The notes below the pieces were generated by a model, which saw nothing but the letters and a program-made list of their open reading frames with translations, was not told where the DNA came from and ran no database searches. From Thalassoglobus polymorphus (lineage in GTDB: Bacteria > Planctomycetota > Planctomycetia > Planctomycetales > Planctomycetaceae), in the NCBI RefSeq assembly GCF_007744255.1, contig NZ_CP036267.1, positions 2,235,500 through 2,299,499 of the forward strand: 64,000 nt of DNA, given 5' to 3'. The position numbers and the translations under genes are program-made. This document shows positions 34,807-43,812 of this stretch, one piece after another (position 1 is the first letter of the stretch; the number at the start of each line of letters is the position of its first letter).

Positions 34807-36342
34807 ATGGCTGTGACAACACATCGTGCACTCCCGGCTGAAATCGCTGAGATTCAGCATCGTATGGAAGAGATTGCAGCATCGTATGGTCTCGATTTTT
34901 TTGAGACCATTTTTGAGATGCTCGACTATGAAGAGTTGAGCATGTTTGCAGCCTACGGTGGGTTTCCAATTCGCTATCCACACTGGCGCTTCGGTGCGGA
35001 ATATGACGAGCTTTTGAAGAGTTATTCCTACGGCCTCTCAAAAATCTACGAGATGGTCATTAACACAGATCCTTGCTACGCCTACCTGCTCTCTGCGAAT
35101 GCTATTGGTGATCAGAAGTTGGTGATTGCCCACGTTTACGGTCACTGTGACTTCTTCAAAAATAATGCCTGGTTCGCGCCGACGAACCGCAAAATGCTCG
35201 ATCAGATGGCGAATCATGCAGCGCGAGTGAATCGCTATATTGATCGGTACGGCTACGAACCGGTCGAACGATTTATCGACGCCTGCTTGTCGATCGACAA
35301 TTTGATTGATCCCTACTCACCGCACATTCAACGAAAGGCGACTCCGAAACATGAGCGTTCGGAGGCAAAGAATTCCAAAGATTCAACAGATGAGGAACAA
35401 CGTGGCAAGGGGCGTTTCCGGGCCAAAGAGTATATGGAATCGTTCATCAACCCACCGGACGTTCTGGAGCGAGAACAGAGACTCGCAGAAGAAAAAAAAG
35501 AATCACAAGCTGCAACGAGTTCGTTTCCTGAAAAACCTCAGCGAGATGTTCTCCAGTTTCTCCTGGACCATGCTCCGCTCGAACAATGGCAGCACGATGT
35601 CCTGGCAATCATTCGAGACGAAGCGTACTACTTTGCTCCACAAGGGCAAACAAAAATTATGAATGAAGGTTGGGCCAGCTATTGGCATTCAACCATCATG
35701 ACTCGTCACGGTCTAACTGATGCGGAAGTCATTGATTATGCCGACCACCATTCTGGAACGATGGCGATGTCTCCGCAACGGCTGAATCCCTACAAAATCG
35801 GGATCGAGCTCTTTCGTGATATTGAAGAACGCTGGAACAAAGGAAAATTCGGAGACGAATGGGAAAATTGCGACAACATGGAGGAGAAGAAAAATTGGGA
35901 CAAAGAGCTTGGATTAGGACGCGACAAAATTTTTGAAGTCAGGCAAGTCCACAACGACCTGACTTTCATTGACACGTTTCTCAATGCTGAATTCTGTCGT
36001 CGTCATAAGATGTTTGCGTTTGCCTACAACGACCGTTCCGGAGATTATGAAATCGCATCTCGCGAATTTGACGAAATCAAAAAACAGCTACTCACCAGTT
36101 TGACGAATCACGGTCGGCCGTTTATCTACGTCATCGATGGGAATCACAGAAATCGTGGTGAGTTGTATTTAAAACATGAGTATCAGGGAATCGAACTCAA
36201 GCAAGATTACGCAAATGCGACGCTTGCGAATCTGCAGCAACTCTGGAGACGCCCGGTACATCTTGAGACGGTCATTGATGACGAACTTTCAGCGATTTCC
36301 TATGACGGACACACACATAGCGTCAGCCGAATTGATAGGTAG
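34807..36342 (+). CDS. SpoVR family protein
   Basis: A 511-residue protein of the SpoVR/YcgB family, widespread and of unknown molecular function but linked to sporulation cortex or stationary-phase physiology where studied. The ATG at 34807 (MAVTTHRALPAEI) follows AAGGA with eight bases spacing. The family opens with IASYGLDFFETIFEMLDYEELSMFAAYGGFP (in parts, residues about 30-60). YGHCDFFKNNAWF, MNEGWASYWHSTIMTRHGL and the late SGDYEIASREFDEIKKQLL block are all diagnostic. In many bacteria spoVR is in an operon with prkA and a DUF444 gene; neither is here. It is convergent with the PfkB gene, only 4 bp apart. Confidence 0.95.
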   Translation: MAVTTHRALPAEIAEIQHRMEEIAASYGLDFFETIFEMLDYEELSMFAAYGGFPIRYPHWRFGAEYDELLKSYSYGLSKIYEMVINTDPCYAYLLSANAIGDQKLVIAHVYGHCDFFKNNAWFAPTNRKMLDQMANHAARVNRYIDRYGYEPVERFIDACLSIDNLIDPYSPHIQRKATPKHERSEAKNSKDSTDEEQRGKGRFRAKEYMESFINPPDVLEREQRLAEEKKESQAATSSFPEKPQRDVLQFLLDHAPLEQWQHDVLAIIRDEAYYFAPQGQTKIMNEGWASYWHSTIMTRHGLTDAEVIDYADHHSGTMAMSPQRLNPYKIGIELFRDIEERWNKGKFGDEWENCDNMEEKKNWDKELGLGRDKIFEVRQVHNDLTFIDTFLNAEFCRRHKMFAFAYNDRSGDYEIASREFDEIKKQLLTSLTNHGRPFIYVIDGNHRNRGELYLKHEYQGIELKQDYANATLANLQQLWRRPVHLETVIDDELSAISYDGHTHSVSRIDR

Positions 36343-36346
36343 ATTG

Positions 36347-37273
36347 CTAAGCTTCCTCGATCGATTCGATCTGGACCTTCTGTGCAAATTCCGCGGTCAC
36401 TTCAAGAGAAACACGCGCCGGAAAGAGGCTTTGAGCGTTTTGAGCAGCTGCTCCCATCCCGAGCCGCACAGCGTCAAGGACTTCGTCACCGCGAGAAACT
36501 CCAACAGCGATCCCGGCGGCCAGGCTGTCACCACATCCGATCGGATTGACGAGGTCGACTTGCGGAGGTTGAAGTCTCCATGTTCCGTCCAAACTCGTCA
36601 CTAAAGTTGATTCAGGGCCATTGCTGACAACGACCCATTGGGCACCCATTCTGTTCAGTGATTGCATCGCCTGCACGACTGATGCTTCATCAGGAAGCGA
36701 GGACTGGACGGTCGCTTCGAGTTCTTCGCGATTCGGCTTGATTAGAAATGGACAAAATGGAAGGGTCTGTAAGAGTCCATCGCCACGGATGTCGAGCAAG
36801 AACCGGGAAGGGACATTGCGAATGAGTCGTGCGTAGTAATCTTCGGGAGCGTTGGCAGGGATTGAGCCGGTGAGCACTGTCACTTCTGCCACTTGTGAAT
36901 GAATCCGGAATCGATCGACGAATTCATCAAGTACCGAACTTTCAACATCACTTACGTTTTCAACAAGTTCGGTCGTGACACCTGACTGATCGAGAATCGT
37001 CGTGCAAACTCGCGTCGGCGTTTCGACATGGAGCCAGTCAGTCAAGATCTCCTGAGCTGCCAGCTCGGCTGCAATTGCCTCTCCGTTGAGACCTCCAATC
37101 ATTGAAAGCAGTGATGTTTTCTCACCCAGCCCTTTTGCAGCGATTGCGACGTTGAGCACTTTTCCCGACGCGCACCAATGTGCGGAACGCGCACGATTGA
37201 CTTCACCGACTTGCAGTGAATCAAACTCCAGAATTTGCTGCCAAACAGGTGAAAGCCCAGCTGAAAAAATCAC
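36347..37273 (-). CDS. PfkB-family sugar kinase (1-phosphofructokinase-like)
   Basis: A 308-residue ATP-dependent kinase of the ribokinase/PfkB family, close in pattern to 1-phosphofructokinase and tagatose-6-phosphate kinase. The GTG start at 37273 overlaps the stop codon of the alcohol dehydrogenase gene (GTGA). Signatures are GKVLNVAIAAKGLGEKTSLLSMIGG (in parts, residues about 37-61), TGSIPANAPEDYYARLI and the ATP-binding, catalytic-base motif NPIGCGDSLAAGIAVG near residue 240, in which the usual GAGD is GCGD. The exact sugar phosphate cannot be set. Coupling to the iron-dependent alcohol dehydrogenase suggests that both act in one sugar or aldehyde pathway. Confidence 0.85.
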   Translation of the reverse strand: MIFSAGLSPVWQQILEFDSLQVGEVNRARSAHWCASGKVLNVAIAAKGLGEKTSLLSMIGGLNGEAIAAELAAQEILTDWLHVETPTRVCTTILDQSGVTTELVENVSDVESSVLDEFVDRFRIHSQVAEVTVLTGSIPANAPEDYYARLIRNVPSRFLLDIRGDGLLQTLPFCPFLIKPNREELEATVQSSLPDEASVVQAMQSLNRMGAQWVVVSNGPESTLVTSLDGTWRLQPPQVDLVNPIGCGDSLAAGIAVGVSRGDEVLDAVRLGMGAAAQNAQSLFPARVSLEVTAEFAQKVQIESIEEA

Positions 37274-38436
37274 CAGTTCTCCTTGAGTATCGAGTAGAGT
37301 TCTTCAGTTGAGAGCTCGCGTGGGTTGCCATTCAGACTGTTACCGCGAGAGCCGTTCGCAATGTCTTTGAGTTGGTTTTCTTTGACGCCCAGGTCGCGCA
37401 GCTTCCTCGGGATTCCCAATTGAGCACACAACTCTTCAATGGATGTGATCGATGCTTCAATCGCAGCAGTTTTCGAAAGGTGTGGATTCTTTGCGAATAG
37501 TTTCCCTAGAGCGGTTTGTTGTTTTCTTGACGCTGTCTGATTTGTTTTTAATGCAATCGGTAAGAGTGTTGCGCACGCGAGGCCGTGTGAGATGTCACAT
37601 TGTGCTCCAAGCGCAGCTGCTACTCCGTGCGCCATGCCTAATCCGGAATTCGCAAGTGCCACTCCAGACAGGAACGCCGCGTAAGACATGGCGGATCGTG
37701 CCTCCTGGTTCATTCCGTCTTCAAAGGCTCTGGGAAGATTTGGGATTGCCAATTTCAAGCCTTCCAGACAAAGAGCCTGAGTCAGTGACGTCGCACGATT
37801 GCTGATATAACTTTCGATGAGCTGCGTGATCGCATCCATTCCCGATGCCGCCGTGATTTCTGGTGGATTGGAGCTGGTCAACTCTGGATCGATTAAAATG
37901 ACATCGGGAACCATTTTCTCTGATCGTAAGCTCTTTTTGCAGGGTGGATCATCAACAGAGACGACCGCGTTCTTGGTCGCCTCGCTCCCCGTTCCGGCGG
38001 TTGTTGGTACGGCAATTGTTTGCAATGGCGTATTTTCGATTTGTAATCCGGTTCCGACACCTTCGAGGAAGTCTCGCACGCTCGAGCCATGCTGATTCGT
38101 CGTCATGGCGGCGATTGCCTTTGCAAGGTCAAGCGCTGCACCTCCGCCGATTCCAATGACAAGGTCGGGCTTATGATCACAGGCGAGAATCTTTTGCGTG
38201 GCGGAATCGACATCTGCAATCGTCGGCTCGCGTCGAGCATCAAGATCACAGACAATTTCGACTTTTGCTTGAGCAAGTGAATTGGACAATTCTTCCCAGA
38301 GAACGCTTTGTCGTAACGTTCGAGAACCGTTGACAATCACCGCTCGTTGGCCCAAGCCAGCAGCCAGCGTTCCAAGTTGCGTTCGTTTTCCCCATCCGAA
38401 GGTGACATGATTGGGCAAAAGGAGTTCAAATTGCAT
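37270..38436 (-). CDS. iron-containing alcohol dehydrogenase family protein
   Basis: An NAD(P)-dependent group III alcohol dehydrogenase of 388 residues; the start at 38436 (MQFELLLPNHVTFGWGK) matches the family start, and the upstream frame is rejected. The NAD-binding segment DLVIGIGGGAALDLAKA, followed by TIAVPTTAGTGSEAT, is typical. Metal sites: the Asp of GMDAITQLIES, then HGVAAALG and DISHGLACATLLP. The second metal ligand, commonly His in DALTHAIE, is Gln here (TQLIES), as in a known subgroup that still binds a metal. Coupled by a 4-bp overlap to the PfkB-like kinase downstream. Substrate unknown. Confidence 0.9.
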   Translation of the reverse strand: MQFELLLPNHVTFGWGKRTQLGTLAAGLGQRAVIVNGSRTLRQSVLWEELSNSLAQAKVEIVCDLDARREPTIADVDSATQKILACDHKPDLVIGIGGGAALDLAKAIAAMTTNQHGSSVRDFLEGVGTGLQIENTPLQTIAVPTTAGTGSEATKNAVVSVDDPPCKKSLRSEKMVPDVILIDPELTSSNPPEITAASGMDAITQLIESYISNRATSLTQALCLEGLKLAIPNLPRAFEDGMNQEARSAMSYAAFLSGVALANSGLGMAHGVAAALGAQCDISHGLACATLLPIALKTNQTASRKQQTALGKLFAKNPHLSKTAAIEASITSIEELCAQLGIPRKLRDLGVKENQLKDIANGSRGNSLNGNPRELSTEELYSILKENW

Positions 38437-38573
38437 TCTAAAACAGAGGGTTAGGAGCAATGTGGGAATTCGTCAGGTCAGAAGATCTACTCAACATACC
38501 CTTTCGGATTCAACGCGTATAGAATCGATAACAACATTTGGACTGAAAAAGACAATCCAACTTTGGAATACTA

Positions 38574-38676
38574 GAGCAGTTTGCTCTACCGTGCGCCCGT
38601 GAAGAACGCGTTTGATCAATAACATTGCTGTTCGCCACGAGGCAGATCCTGTACACCAATTCGAAAGATGCTCTAA
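38574..38676 (+). repeat. dispersed intergenic repeat, family 1, complete copy
   Basis: A 103-bp copy that matches 4565-4667 and ends four bases before the ATG of the M28 gene at 38681. Shared blocks are GAGCAGTTTGCTCTACCGTG at the left, CCCGTGAAGAACGC, GTTCGCCACGAGGCAGATCC and CCAATTCGAAAGATGCTCTAA at the right end. Any promoter or ribosome-binding site of that gene must lie within or beyond the repeat. Confidence 0.82.
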
Positions 38677-38680
38677 TCAC

Positions 38681-40702
38681 ATGAACTCAATGATGTCGAA
38701 TTTTCTCCAGCGAATTCTCTTGGTTCCGTTCTGTTTGCTGGTAATTTTCTCCGGCCATATTGCCATCAATAGTCTTTATGCAGAAGATGCAAGCAAAGTC
38801 GCAGCAAAAGAGACAAGTGAGGCAGAACGTCGGCTTCTTGATGATGTTAAGAAACTCGCTTCTGATGAATGGGAAGGTCGCGGGGTGGGAACCGAGGGGC
38901 TCAAGAAGGCTGCGAAGTTTATTGCGGAATCGTTCCGGGATGCAGGACTGGATGTCTCAGCTGCTGGGGGTGATCCGTTTCAGGAGTTCGAAATCGTTGA
39001 TGGCGCTAAACTTGGAAGTCCAAACTCATTGACGTTGACCGGTCCAGATGGAAAAACAATCAGTCTGGAGATGGGGAAGAACTTTGAAGTTTGCTCATTT
39101 GGAGGCTCTGGAAAGATTGAAGGAGAACTCGTCTTCGCTGGGTACGGAATCGTTGCTACTGATCTTGAATACGACGAGTACGACTCGATCGACGTCAAAG
39201 ACAAAATTGTCATCGTCATGCGAAGAAACCCCAAGCAAAGCGACCCTCATGGCCCGTTTGCAGTCGGGCACGGAATTTCTCGACATGCAGGTCTTACTAC
39301 GAAACTTAGCAGAGCGTTCAGTAACGGGGCCAAAGGTGTCATTTTCGTCAATGATCCTTATACCGTGAACTCAGAGAAGGAGCAGTTAGAAGAGCAAGTC
39401 GAAAAGGCCGCTGCGCAGGTGTCAAAATTAGAAAAAGAAAACGGGGACAAATCTGAACTCGAAACTGCACGAACACACCTCAGCCAAGTTAAGGAAATTC
39501 TCGCGAAGCATGTCGCTGACAAACTGATGGAGTTTGGATATGGCGGGACTCGCTCTGGAAAATCACCGGCAACGTTTCATATTTCACAAGATGTTTGCAA
39601 TGAAATTCTGAAACCGACCTTGGGAAAAACACTCAGCGAAATCGAAGCTCAAATCGATGAAACTGGTGAACCTTTCAGCCGTCCTCTTGAGGGGTGGAAA
39701 GTTTCGGGGCAAGCGGCGCTTAAAATTATCCGTGTCCCGGTCAAAAATGTTATCGGAGTCCTCGAAGGGCAAGGACCGCACAGTGATGAAACAATCGTCA
39801 TTGGGGCACACTTCGACCATCTCGGTCGCGGTGGAGCCGGATCTCTCGCAGCCAATTCCACAGAGATCCATAACGGAGCTGATGATAATGCTTCTGGAAC
39901 CGCGGGCTTAATGGAAATTGCTCGACGTCTCGGCGAACGCAAAGATCCGCTTCCGCGCCGTGTTGTGTTTATCGCTTTCAACGGAGAAGAACGGGGGCTG
40001 CTGGGGGCGAATGAGTACGTAGACAATCCGATCTTTCCGTTGGAGAAAACTGTTGCCATGTTCAACATGGATATGATCGGGCGGTTGGATGAAAACAAAT
40101 TGACAATCTTTGGGACGGGGACCTCGAAGGTTTGGGATGCAATGCTCGATAAATCAACCGAAGGAACTGGCATTGAGCTAATCAAGAAGACCGAAGGATT
40201 CGGGCCGAGTGATCACGCAGCCTTTTATGGAAAGAAGATTCCAGTGCTCCATTTCTTCACTGGAATTCATGAAGATTATCACCGTCCGGGGGATGACTGG
40301 GAAAAACTGAACGTTCCGGGGATGGCGAAAATTATTGAGATTCTGGAGAAGGTCGTCCTCGAAACTGCAGAGGCTGAAGTCCGTCCCGACTATATCAGTA
40401 TTCCTGGAACCGCTTCTCTTGCAAGGTCCGGATCCCGTCCATACTTTGGAAGCATTCCTGACTTCGGTGAAAATACCGAGGGATATGCAATTTCTGGCGT
40501 CTCTCCCGGAAGCCCAGCGGACAAAGGGAAACTCAAGGGAGGAGATGTCATCGTCGAGTTGGATGGTCGTAAAATCGGTGGGCTGGATGACTTTGACCTC
40601 GCTCTTAGAGACTTTCGTCCCGGTCAGCAAATCAGCGTCACAGTTCAGAGAGATTCGAAGAAGGTTGAACTCAAAGTCACGTTGGGGACTCCGAAAAATT
40701 AG
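38681..40702 (+). CDS. secreted M28-family aminopeptidase with PA and PDZ domains
   Basis: A 673-residue exported metallopeptidase. The ATG at 38681 (MNSMMSNFLQRI) precedes a signal peptide that ends near SLYAEDAS; the in-frame start at 38612 lies within a repeat and is rejected. The order of parts is a linker and PA-like insertion (about 90-330, with a short coiled coil at 230-270), the M28 peptidase (about 335-560; GAHFDHLGRGG, NGADDNASGTAGLMEIARRL, FNGEERGLLG, DMIGRLD and GPSDHAAFYGKKIP supply two-zinc ligands His-Asp-Glu-Asp-His), and a C-terminal PDZ domain (SGVSPGSPADKGKLKGGDVI). It probably trims peptides in the envelope. The stop TAG lies in a family 1 fragment at 40699-40714. Confidence 0.92.
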   Translation: MNSMMSNFLQRILLVPFCLLVIFSGHIAINSLYAEDASKVAAKETSEAERRLLDDVKKLASDEWEGRGVGTEGLKKAAKFIAESFRDAGLDVSAAGGDPFQEFEIVDGAKLGSPNSLTLTGPDGKTISLEMGKNFEVCSFGGSGKIEGELVFAGYGIVATDLEYDEYDSIDVKDKIVIVMRRNPKQSDPHGPFAVGHGISRHAGLTTKLSRAFSNGAKGVIFVNDPYTVNSEKEQLEEQVEKAAAQVSKLEKENGDKSELETARTHLSQVKEILAKHVADKLMEFGYGGTRSGKSPATFHISQDVCNEILKPTLGKTLSEIEAQIDETGEPFSRPLEGWKVSGQAALKIIRVPVKNVIGVLEGQGPHSDETIVIGAHFDHLGRGGAGSLAANSTEIHNGADDNASGTAGLMEIARRLGERKDPLPRRVVFIAFNGEERGLLGANEYVDNPIFPLEKTVAMFNMDMIGRLDENKLTIFGTGTSKVWDAMLDKSTEGTGIELIKKTEGFGPSDHAAFYGKKIPVLHFFTGIHEDYHRPGDDWEKLNVPGMAKIIEILEKVVLETAEAEVRPDYISIPGTASLARSGSRPYFGSIPDFGENTEGYAISGVSPGSPADKGKLKGGDVIVELDGRKIGGLDDFDLALRDFRPGQQISVTVQRDSKKVELKVTLGTPKN

Positions 40703-40714
40703 AGCATCTTTCGA
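40699..40714 (-). repeat. family 1 right-end fragment overlapping a stop codon
   Basis: TTAGAGCATCTTTCGA on the plus strand is the reverse complement of TCGAAAGATGCTCTAA, the right end of family 1. It includes the TAG stop codon of the M28 gene (40700-40702). The M28 gene is therefore flanked on both sides by inwardly facing family 1 ends. Confidence 0.7.
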
Positions 40715-40721
40715 GCTTTTT

Positions 40722-40772
40722 GTGTCCGTGGAGAGCAGGCGATCAAGTCGCGAAATTGATCTTCACGGACAC
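40722..40772 (+). terminator. inverted repeat after the M28 gene (possible terminator)
   Basis: GTGTCCGTG (40722-40730) and CACGGACAC (40764-40772) are exact complements with a 33-base loop. It lies 19 bp after the stop codon. The loop is long and no T-run follows, so termination is only a possibility. Confidence 0.4.
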
Positions 40773-40855
40773 CACTGATATTGAACTTGTTTGTACTCGC
40801 GCGAGCATAGCGGGTGATGATCATCTTCGGAGTGTTGATTGAGACTTCGATTGAT

Positions 40856-42061
40856 TCAAACTCTTTCGTGGTCCAGCGATATCACTTTAATTACGACGAG
40901 TGTGCAGTCGTCGACAGGTTTATTGTCGAGTGAGAAATTCATCGCTTCGTTAAGGACAGACTGTACGATTTCATCAGCTGATAAGTGCCGTAAGGTCTGA
41001 ACGAATTCGATCATCCTGGGAACTCCGAAACGATGACTGTCCTCGCCAATCATCTCAAAGATTCCATCGGTCGGGAGCAGGATGATATCCCCTTCATCAA
41101 TTTTTGAGGTACTCAGGGTCATTTGTTCCTGCGAGACTCTGATGCCCAGTGGCAAATACTGACTTTTCAGCTTCACAACTTTGCCATTTGATTTCAGAAT
41201 CCAACCCGGATGGCCCGCTGAAATGTAAGAGAATGTGCGTTGCGCTACCGAAAATTGGTAAGAGAGCATTGTGATGAACTGGTGCGGTTCCGTCGCTTGG
41301 TCCGTTCTGTAGTTCGCCGCTGCCATGAGCCGGGGAAGGCTCATTTTCTGCTCAACTAGCCCATGTAACAGACCGTGTAATTCGGTCATCAAAATGGCGG
41401 CCGGCAACCCATGACCACTGACGTCTGCAATCACACCGGTACAGGAACTTTCGTCGGACGTCAGAAAATCGAACAGATCGCCCCCTACTTTTTCTGCTGG
41501 TAAGCATGCGCCAGAGATTTCAACTCCACGGATCTGTGGAAATGATTGAGGCAAAAGTCGCTGCTGAATGGTCTCAGCTGCAAGAATTTCAACATGGGCT
41601 TGTTGCCATTTCCGTTCGGCTTGCAAGCGTTGGCTGCGCTCAATCGAATAGCGGACAGAGCGTGGGAGCGTCTCCTCTGAAATTGCGGATTTTCTTAAGT
41701 AGTCATCCGCTCCTGAACGCAAGGCTTCGAATCCTAGCTCCTTATCTTCGTTGCCTGTCAAGATGATGATCGGGACGTTGAGATTGAGCGCGGTGACTTT
41801 GTGGAGAATCTCGATTCCAACACCTTCTGGAAGCCCTAGATCGAGAAGGATGGCATCGTAAGAATTTTGGGATAAGAGAACCTTGGCCTCGCTTAAGGAA
41901 CAGGCAACAGAGAGTTCAATCGAACCATTGATCGGGCTTGTTTCATCTTTTTGGAAACTCCGCCTGACGACGGCCACGTCCATGTCGTTGTCTTCAACGA
42001 GCAAGACGTGATACCTCACAATCTTGGTGTCCAGTTCCTGAGGACTCTCGACTTCCATCAT
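40856..42061 (-). CDS. response regulator with PP2C-type (SpoIIE/RsbU) phosphatase output
   Basis: A 401-residue two-domain signalling protein. Residues 18-140 form a receiver domain: acidic pocket D24/D26 in VEDNDMD, phosphoacceptor D74 in ILLDLGLPEG, then TGNEDKE and K in YLRKSA. A short linker leads to a PP2C/SpoIIE phosphatase (about 165-390) with AEKVGGDLFDFL, GVIADVSGHGLPAAILM, SAGHPGWIL and GDIILLPTDGIFEMIGED, which hold the metal-binding Asp residues. Such proteins dephosphorylate anti-sigma-factor antagonists in partner-switching pathways. Two adjacent ATG codons start it at 42061/42058. No anti-sigma or antagonist gene is adjacent and no histidine kinase is in the window. Confidence 0.92.
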   Translation of the reverse strand: MMEVESPQELDTKIVRYHVLLVEDNDMDVAVVRRSFQKDETSPINGSIELSVACSLSEAKVLLSQNSYDAILLDLGLPEGVGIEILHKVTALNLNVPIIILTGNEDKELGFEALRSGADDYLRKSAISEETLPRSVRYSIERSQRLQAERKWQQAHVEILAAETIQQRLLPQSFPQIRGVEISGACLPAEKVGGDLFDFLTSDESSCTGVIADVSGHGLPAAILMTELHGLLHGLVEQKMSLPRLMAAANYRTDQATEPHQFITMLSYQFSVAQRTFSYISAGHPGWILKSNGKVVKLKSQYLPLGIRVSQEQMTLSTSKIDEGDIILLPTDGIFEMIGEDSHRFGVPRMIEFVQTLRHLSADEIVQSVLNEAMNFSLDNKPVDDCTLVVIKVISLDHERV

Positions 42062-42343
42062 TTCCGTGTCGCCCTTGTTTTCTATGAATGCGACATGTAC
42101 TCATGTGTACCTTTTTTCGCATCCGTCACTCTGATCACGGAGACTCTTCCCCTTTTATCTTACGGAGAAGTGGCTTTAAAGGAAGTCTCAATTTTCAAGA
42201 AGTTCGAATTGCTGATTCGAAATTGAGCAGGTCTGGCATCTCTGGGCTTGCAAGATTGCGGTGTTGACCGGTTCAGAGAGAGGCTCTTGAGGTCGATGAA
42301 TTCTCGGTGATGAGGTTGTTGTCAGTTCGAGGTCCGTCCAAAA

Positions 42344-43732
42344 TTACTTTGGCTTCTGGTTGCGATTTTTTCTTTTCCGGATGTGTTCGTTTGCCGCCAT
42401 TTCAGTTGCAATCCCTTCGTCGCCCTGAGATTTCATCCAAGTGATGAGCTTCATTTTGAGTTCGGAAATTTTCTCTTTGTGAGTCTCGTCGCTGGCCAGA
42501 TTGTTCATTTCGAGCGGATCTTCAATAACATCATAAAATTCAATTTCTGGCCGATGTTGGTATCGATCAACCATCAATTTGGCATGGTCACTTCTATTTT
42601 GGGCAGCTTGGACCATTGATCGAAACTCGGCTGAACTTGTACAGGCATTTTGAAATTTTGCTTCGTGATTGAGGTTCAGGATGAGTTTGAATTTTCGCGA
42701 GCGGATCGAACGGATGGGGTAGAAGTCGGTTCCGTTGTTGATCCCTTTGGTTGTCATGACTCCGTAGACCAGATCTTTGTGATGATCGGTCTTGCCAGTC
42801 AGCACTGGTAAGAGGCTCTTTCCATCAAGTTCTTTTGCGGGCTTTCCATTTGCTGCTTCAACGAAGGTCGGAGTGATGTCGCTATAGTCAACCATTGCCG
42901 AGGTCGTGGAATTCGGTTTCACTTTTCCCGGCCAGCGAACAATCATTGCGGACTGCAATCCATTGTCGTAACAGGTCCACTTTGCAAACGGCAAGGAGTT
43001 CCCTTGTTCAGAAACAACCATGACCAGAGTGTTCTCGGAAAGTTGGTATCGCTCAAGAAGATCTAAAACCTGTCCGACCTGGTTGTCGAAATAACTGATT
43101 TCAGCAAGGTATCGACTGAATCCGTCTCGCATGACTTCTGTGTCAGGCAAGTATGGAGGGAGCTTCACTTTCCCGGGAGGATAAACCGAAGCATCTCCTT
43201 TGTTCCAAGGTGTGTGTGGTTCATTCGAACAGGCAAACAAGCAAAATGGAGTTTCTGAACTCGAACATTCGGAGAAGAGTTCTTCAACGGCCTTCATGTC
43301 CGGGTTTTTCTTGGCTTTGCTGTATTCAAATTTGAAATTCTCGCGGGGACCGATATGTGTTTTTCCTGAGAGGGCAACACGATACCCCAGCGGAGGAAGA
43401 AAGTCAGTGATGTTTTTGATGTGCCGATACGTTTGCGTATGGTTTGGATGGGCTCCGGTTTTTACGGGGTATTGCCCGGTGTAGATGTTGTGTCGCGTGG
43501 GGGAGCACATTGGTGCTGTTTGGAAGCAATGAGTAAACCGCATCCCTTCGGTTGCTAGCCTGTCGATGTTCGGCGTTTTGGCTTGTCCGCCGTAACAACC
43601 AATATCACGAAACGTACAATCATCGGCGATGATGAAAACGAAGTTCGGTTTCTCAGTTGCGGAGATGAGAGACGTCTGCCCGAGTGCGAGCAGAACAAGG
43701 AATCCACAAACAGCTTTGGAAGTCAGGGGCAT
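42344..43732 (-). CDS. secreted sulfatase (heparan N-sulfatase-like)
   Basis: A 462-residue type I sulfatase with a signal peptide ending near SLISATEKP. D37-D38 lie in IIADDCTFRD; C76 in MCSPTRHNIYTG is the formylglycine precursor; the active-site Lys lies in SGKTHIGP. The sequence pattern (IGCYGGQAKTPNIDRLATEG, then NHTQTYRHIKNITDFLPPLGY) resembles heparan N-sulfatase/sulfamidase-like enzymes more than arylsulfatase A, so a sulfamate or glycosaminoglycan substrate is possible. The C-terminal tail is Lys- and Arg-rich (RKRKNRNQKPK). It is the next gene downstream of the ceramidase-like gene 43813, with a terminator between them. Confidence 0.92.
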   Translation of the reverse strand: MPLTSKAVCGFLVLLALGQTSLISATEKPNFVFIIADDCTFRDIGCYGGQAKTPNIDRLATEGMRFTHCFQTAPMCSPTRHNIYTGQYPVKTGAHPNHTQTYRHIKNITDFLPPLGYRVALSGKTHIGPRENFKFEYSKAKKNPDMKAVEELFSECSSSETPFCLFACSNEPHTPWNKGDASVYPPGKVKLPPYLPDTEVMRDGFSRYLAEISYFDNQVGQVLDLLERYQLSENTLVMVVSEQGNSLPFAKWTCYDNGLQSAMIVRWPGKVKPNSTTSAMVDYSDITPTFVEAANGKPAKELDGKSLLPVLTGKTDHHKDLVYGVMTTKGINNGTDFYPIRSIRSRKFKLILNLNHEAKFQNACTSSAEFRSMVQAAQNRSDHAKLMVDRYQHRPEIEFYDVIEDPLEMNNLASDETHKEKISELKMKLITWMKSQGDEGIATEMAANEHIRKRKNRNQKPK

Positions 43733-43771
43733 ACAGGTGGTCTATCAGATGGATTAGACATGGAAGAAAAA

Positions 43772-43800
43772 CATCCCGGATCAGAAGGTGATCCGGGATG
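43772..43800 (-). terminator. strong intrinsic terminator for the ceramidase-like gene
   Basis: CATCCCGGATCA (43772-43783), loop GAAGG, TGATCCGGGATG (43789-43800): a perfect 12-bp stem. Read on the minus strand it follows the stop codon of 43813-45186 by 12 bases and is followed by TTTTTCTTCC, an intrinsic terminator signature. Confidence 0.92.
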
Positions 43801-43812
43801 AAGGAGTTGGAG

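Noticed and set aside
39649-40185. 178-codon minus-strand frame
   Set aside because: Antisense to the peptidase domain of the M28 gene with biased Pro/Arg/Ser composition.
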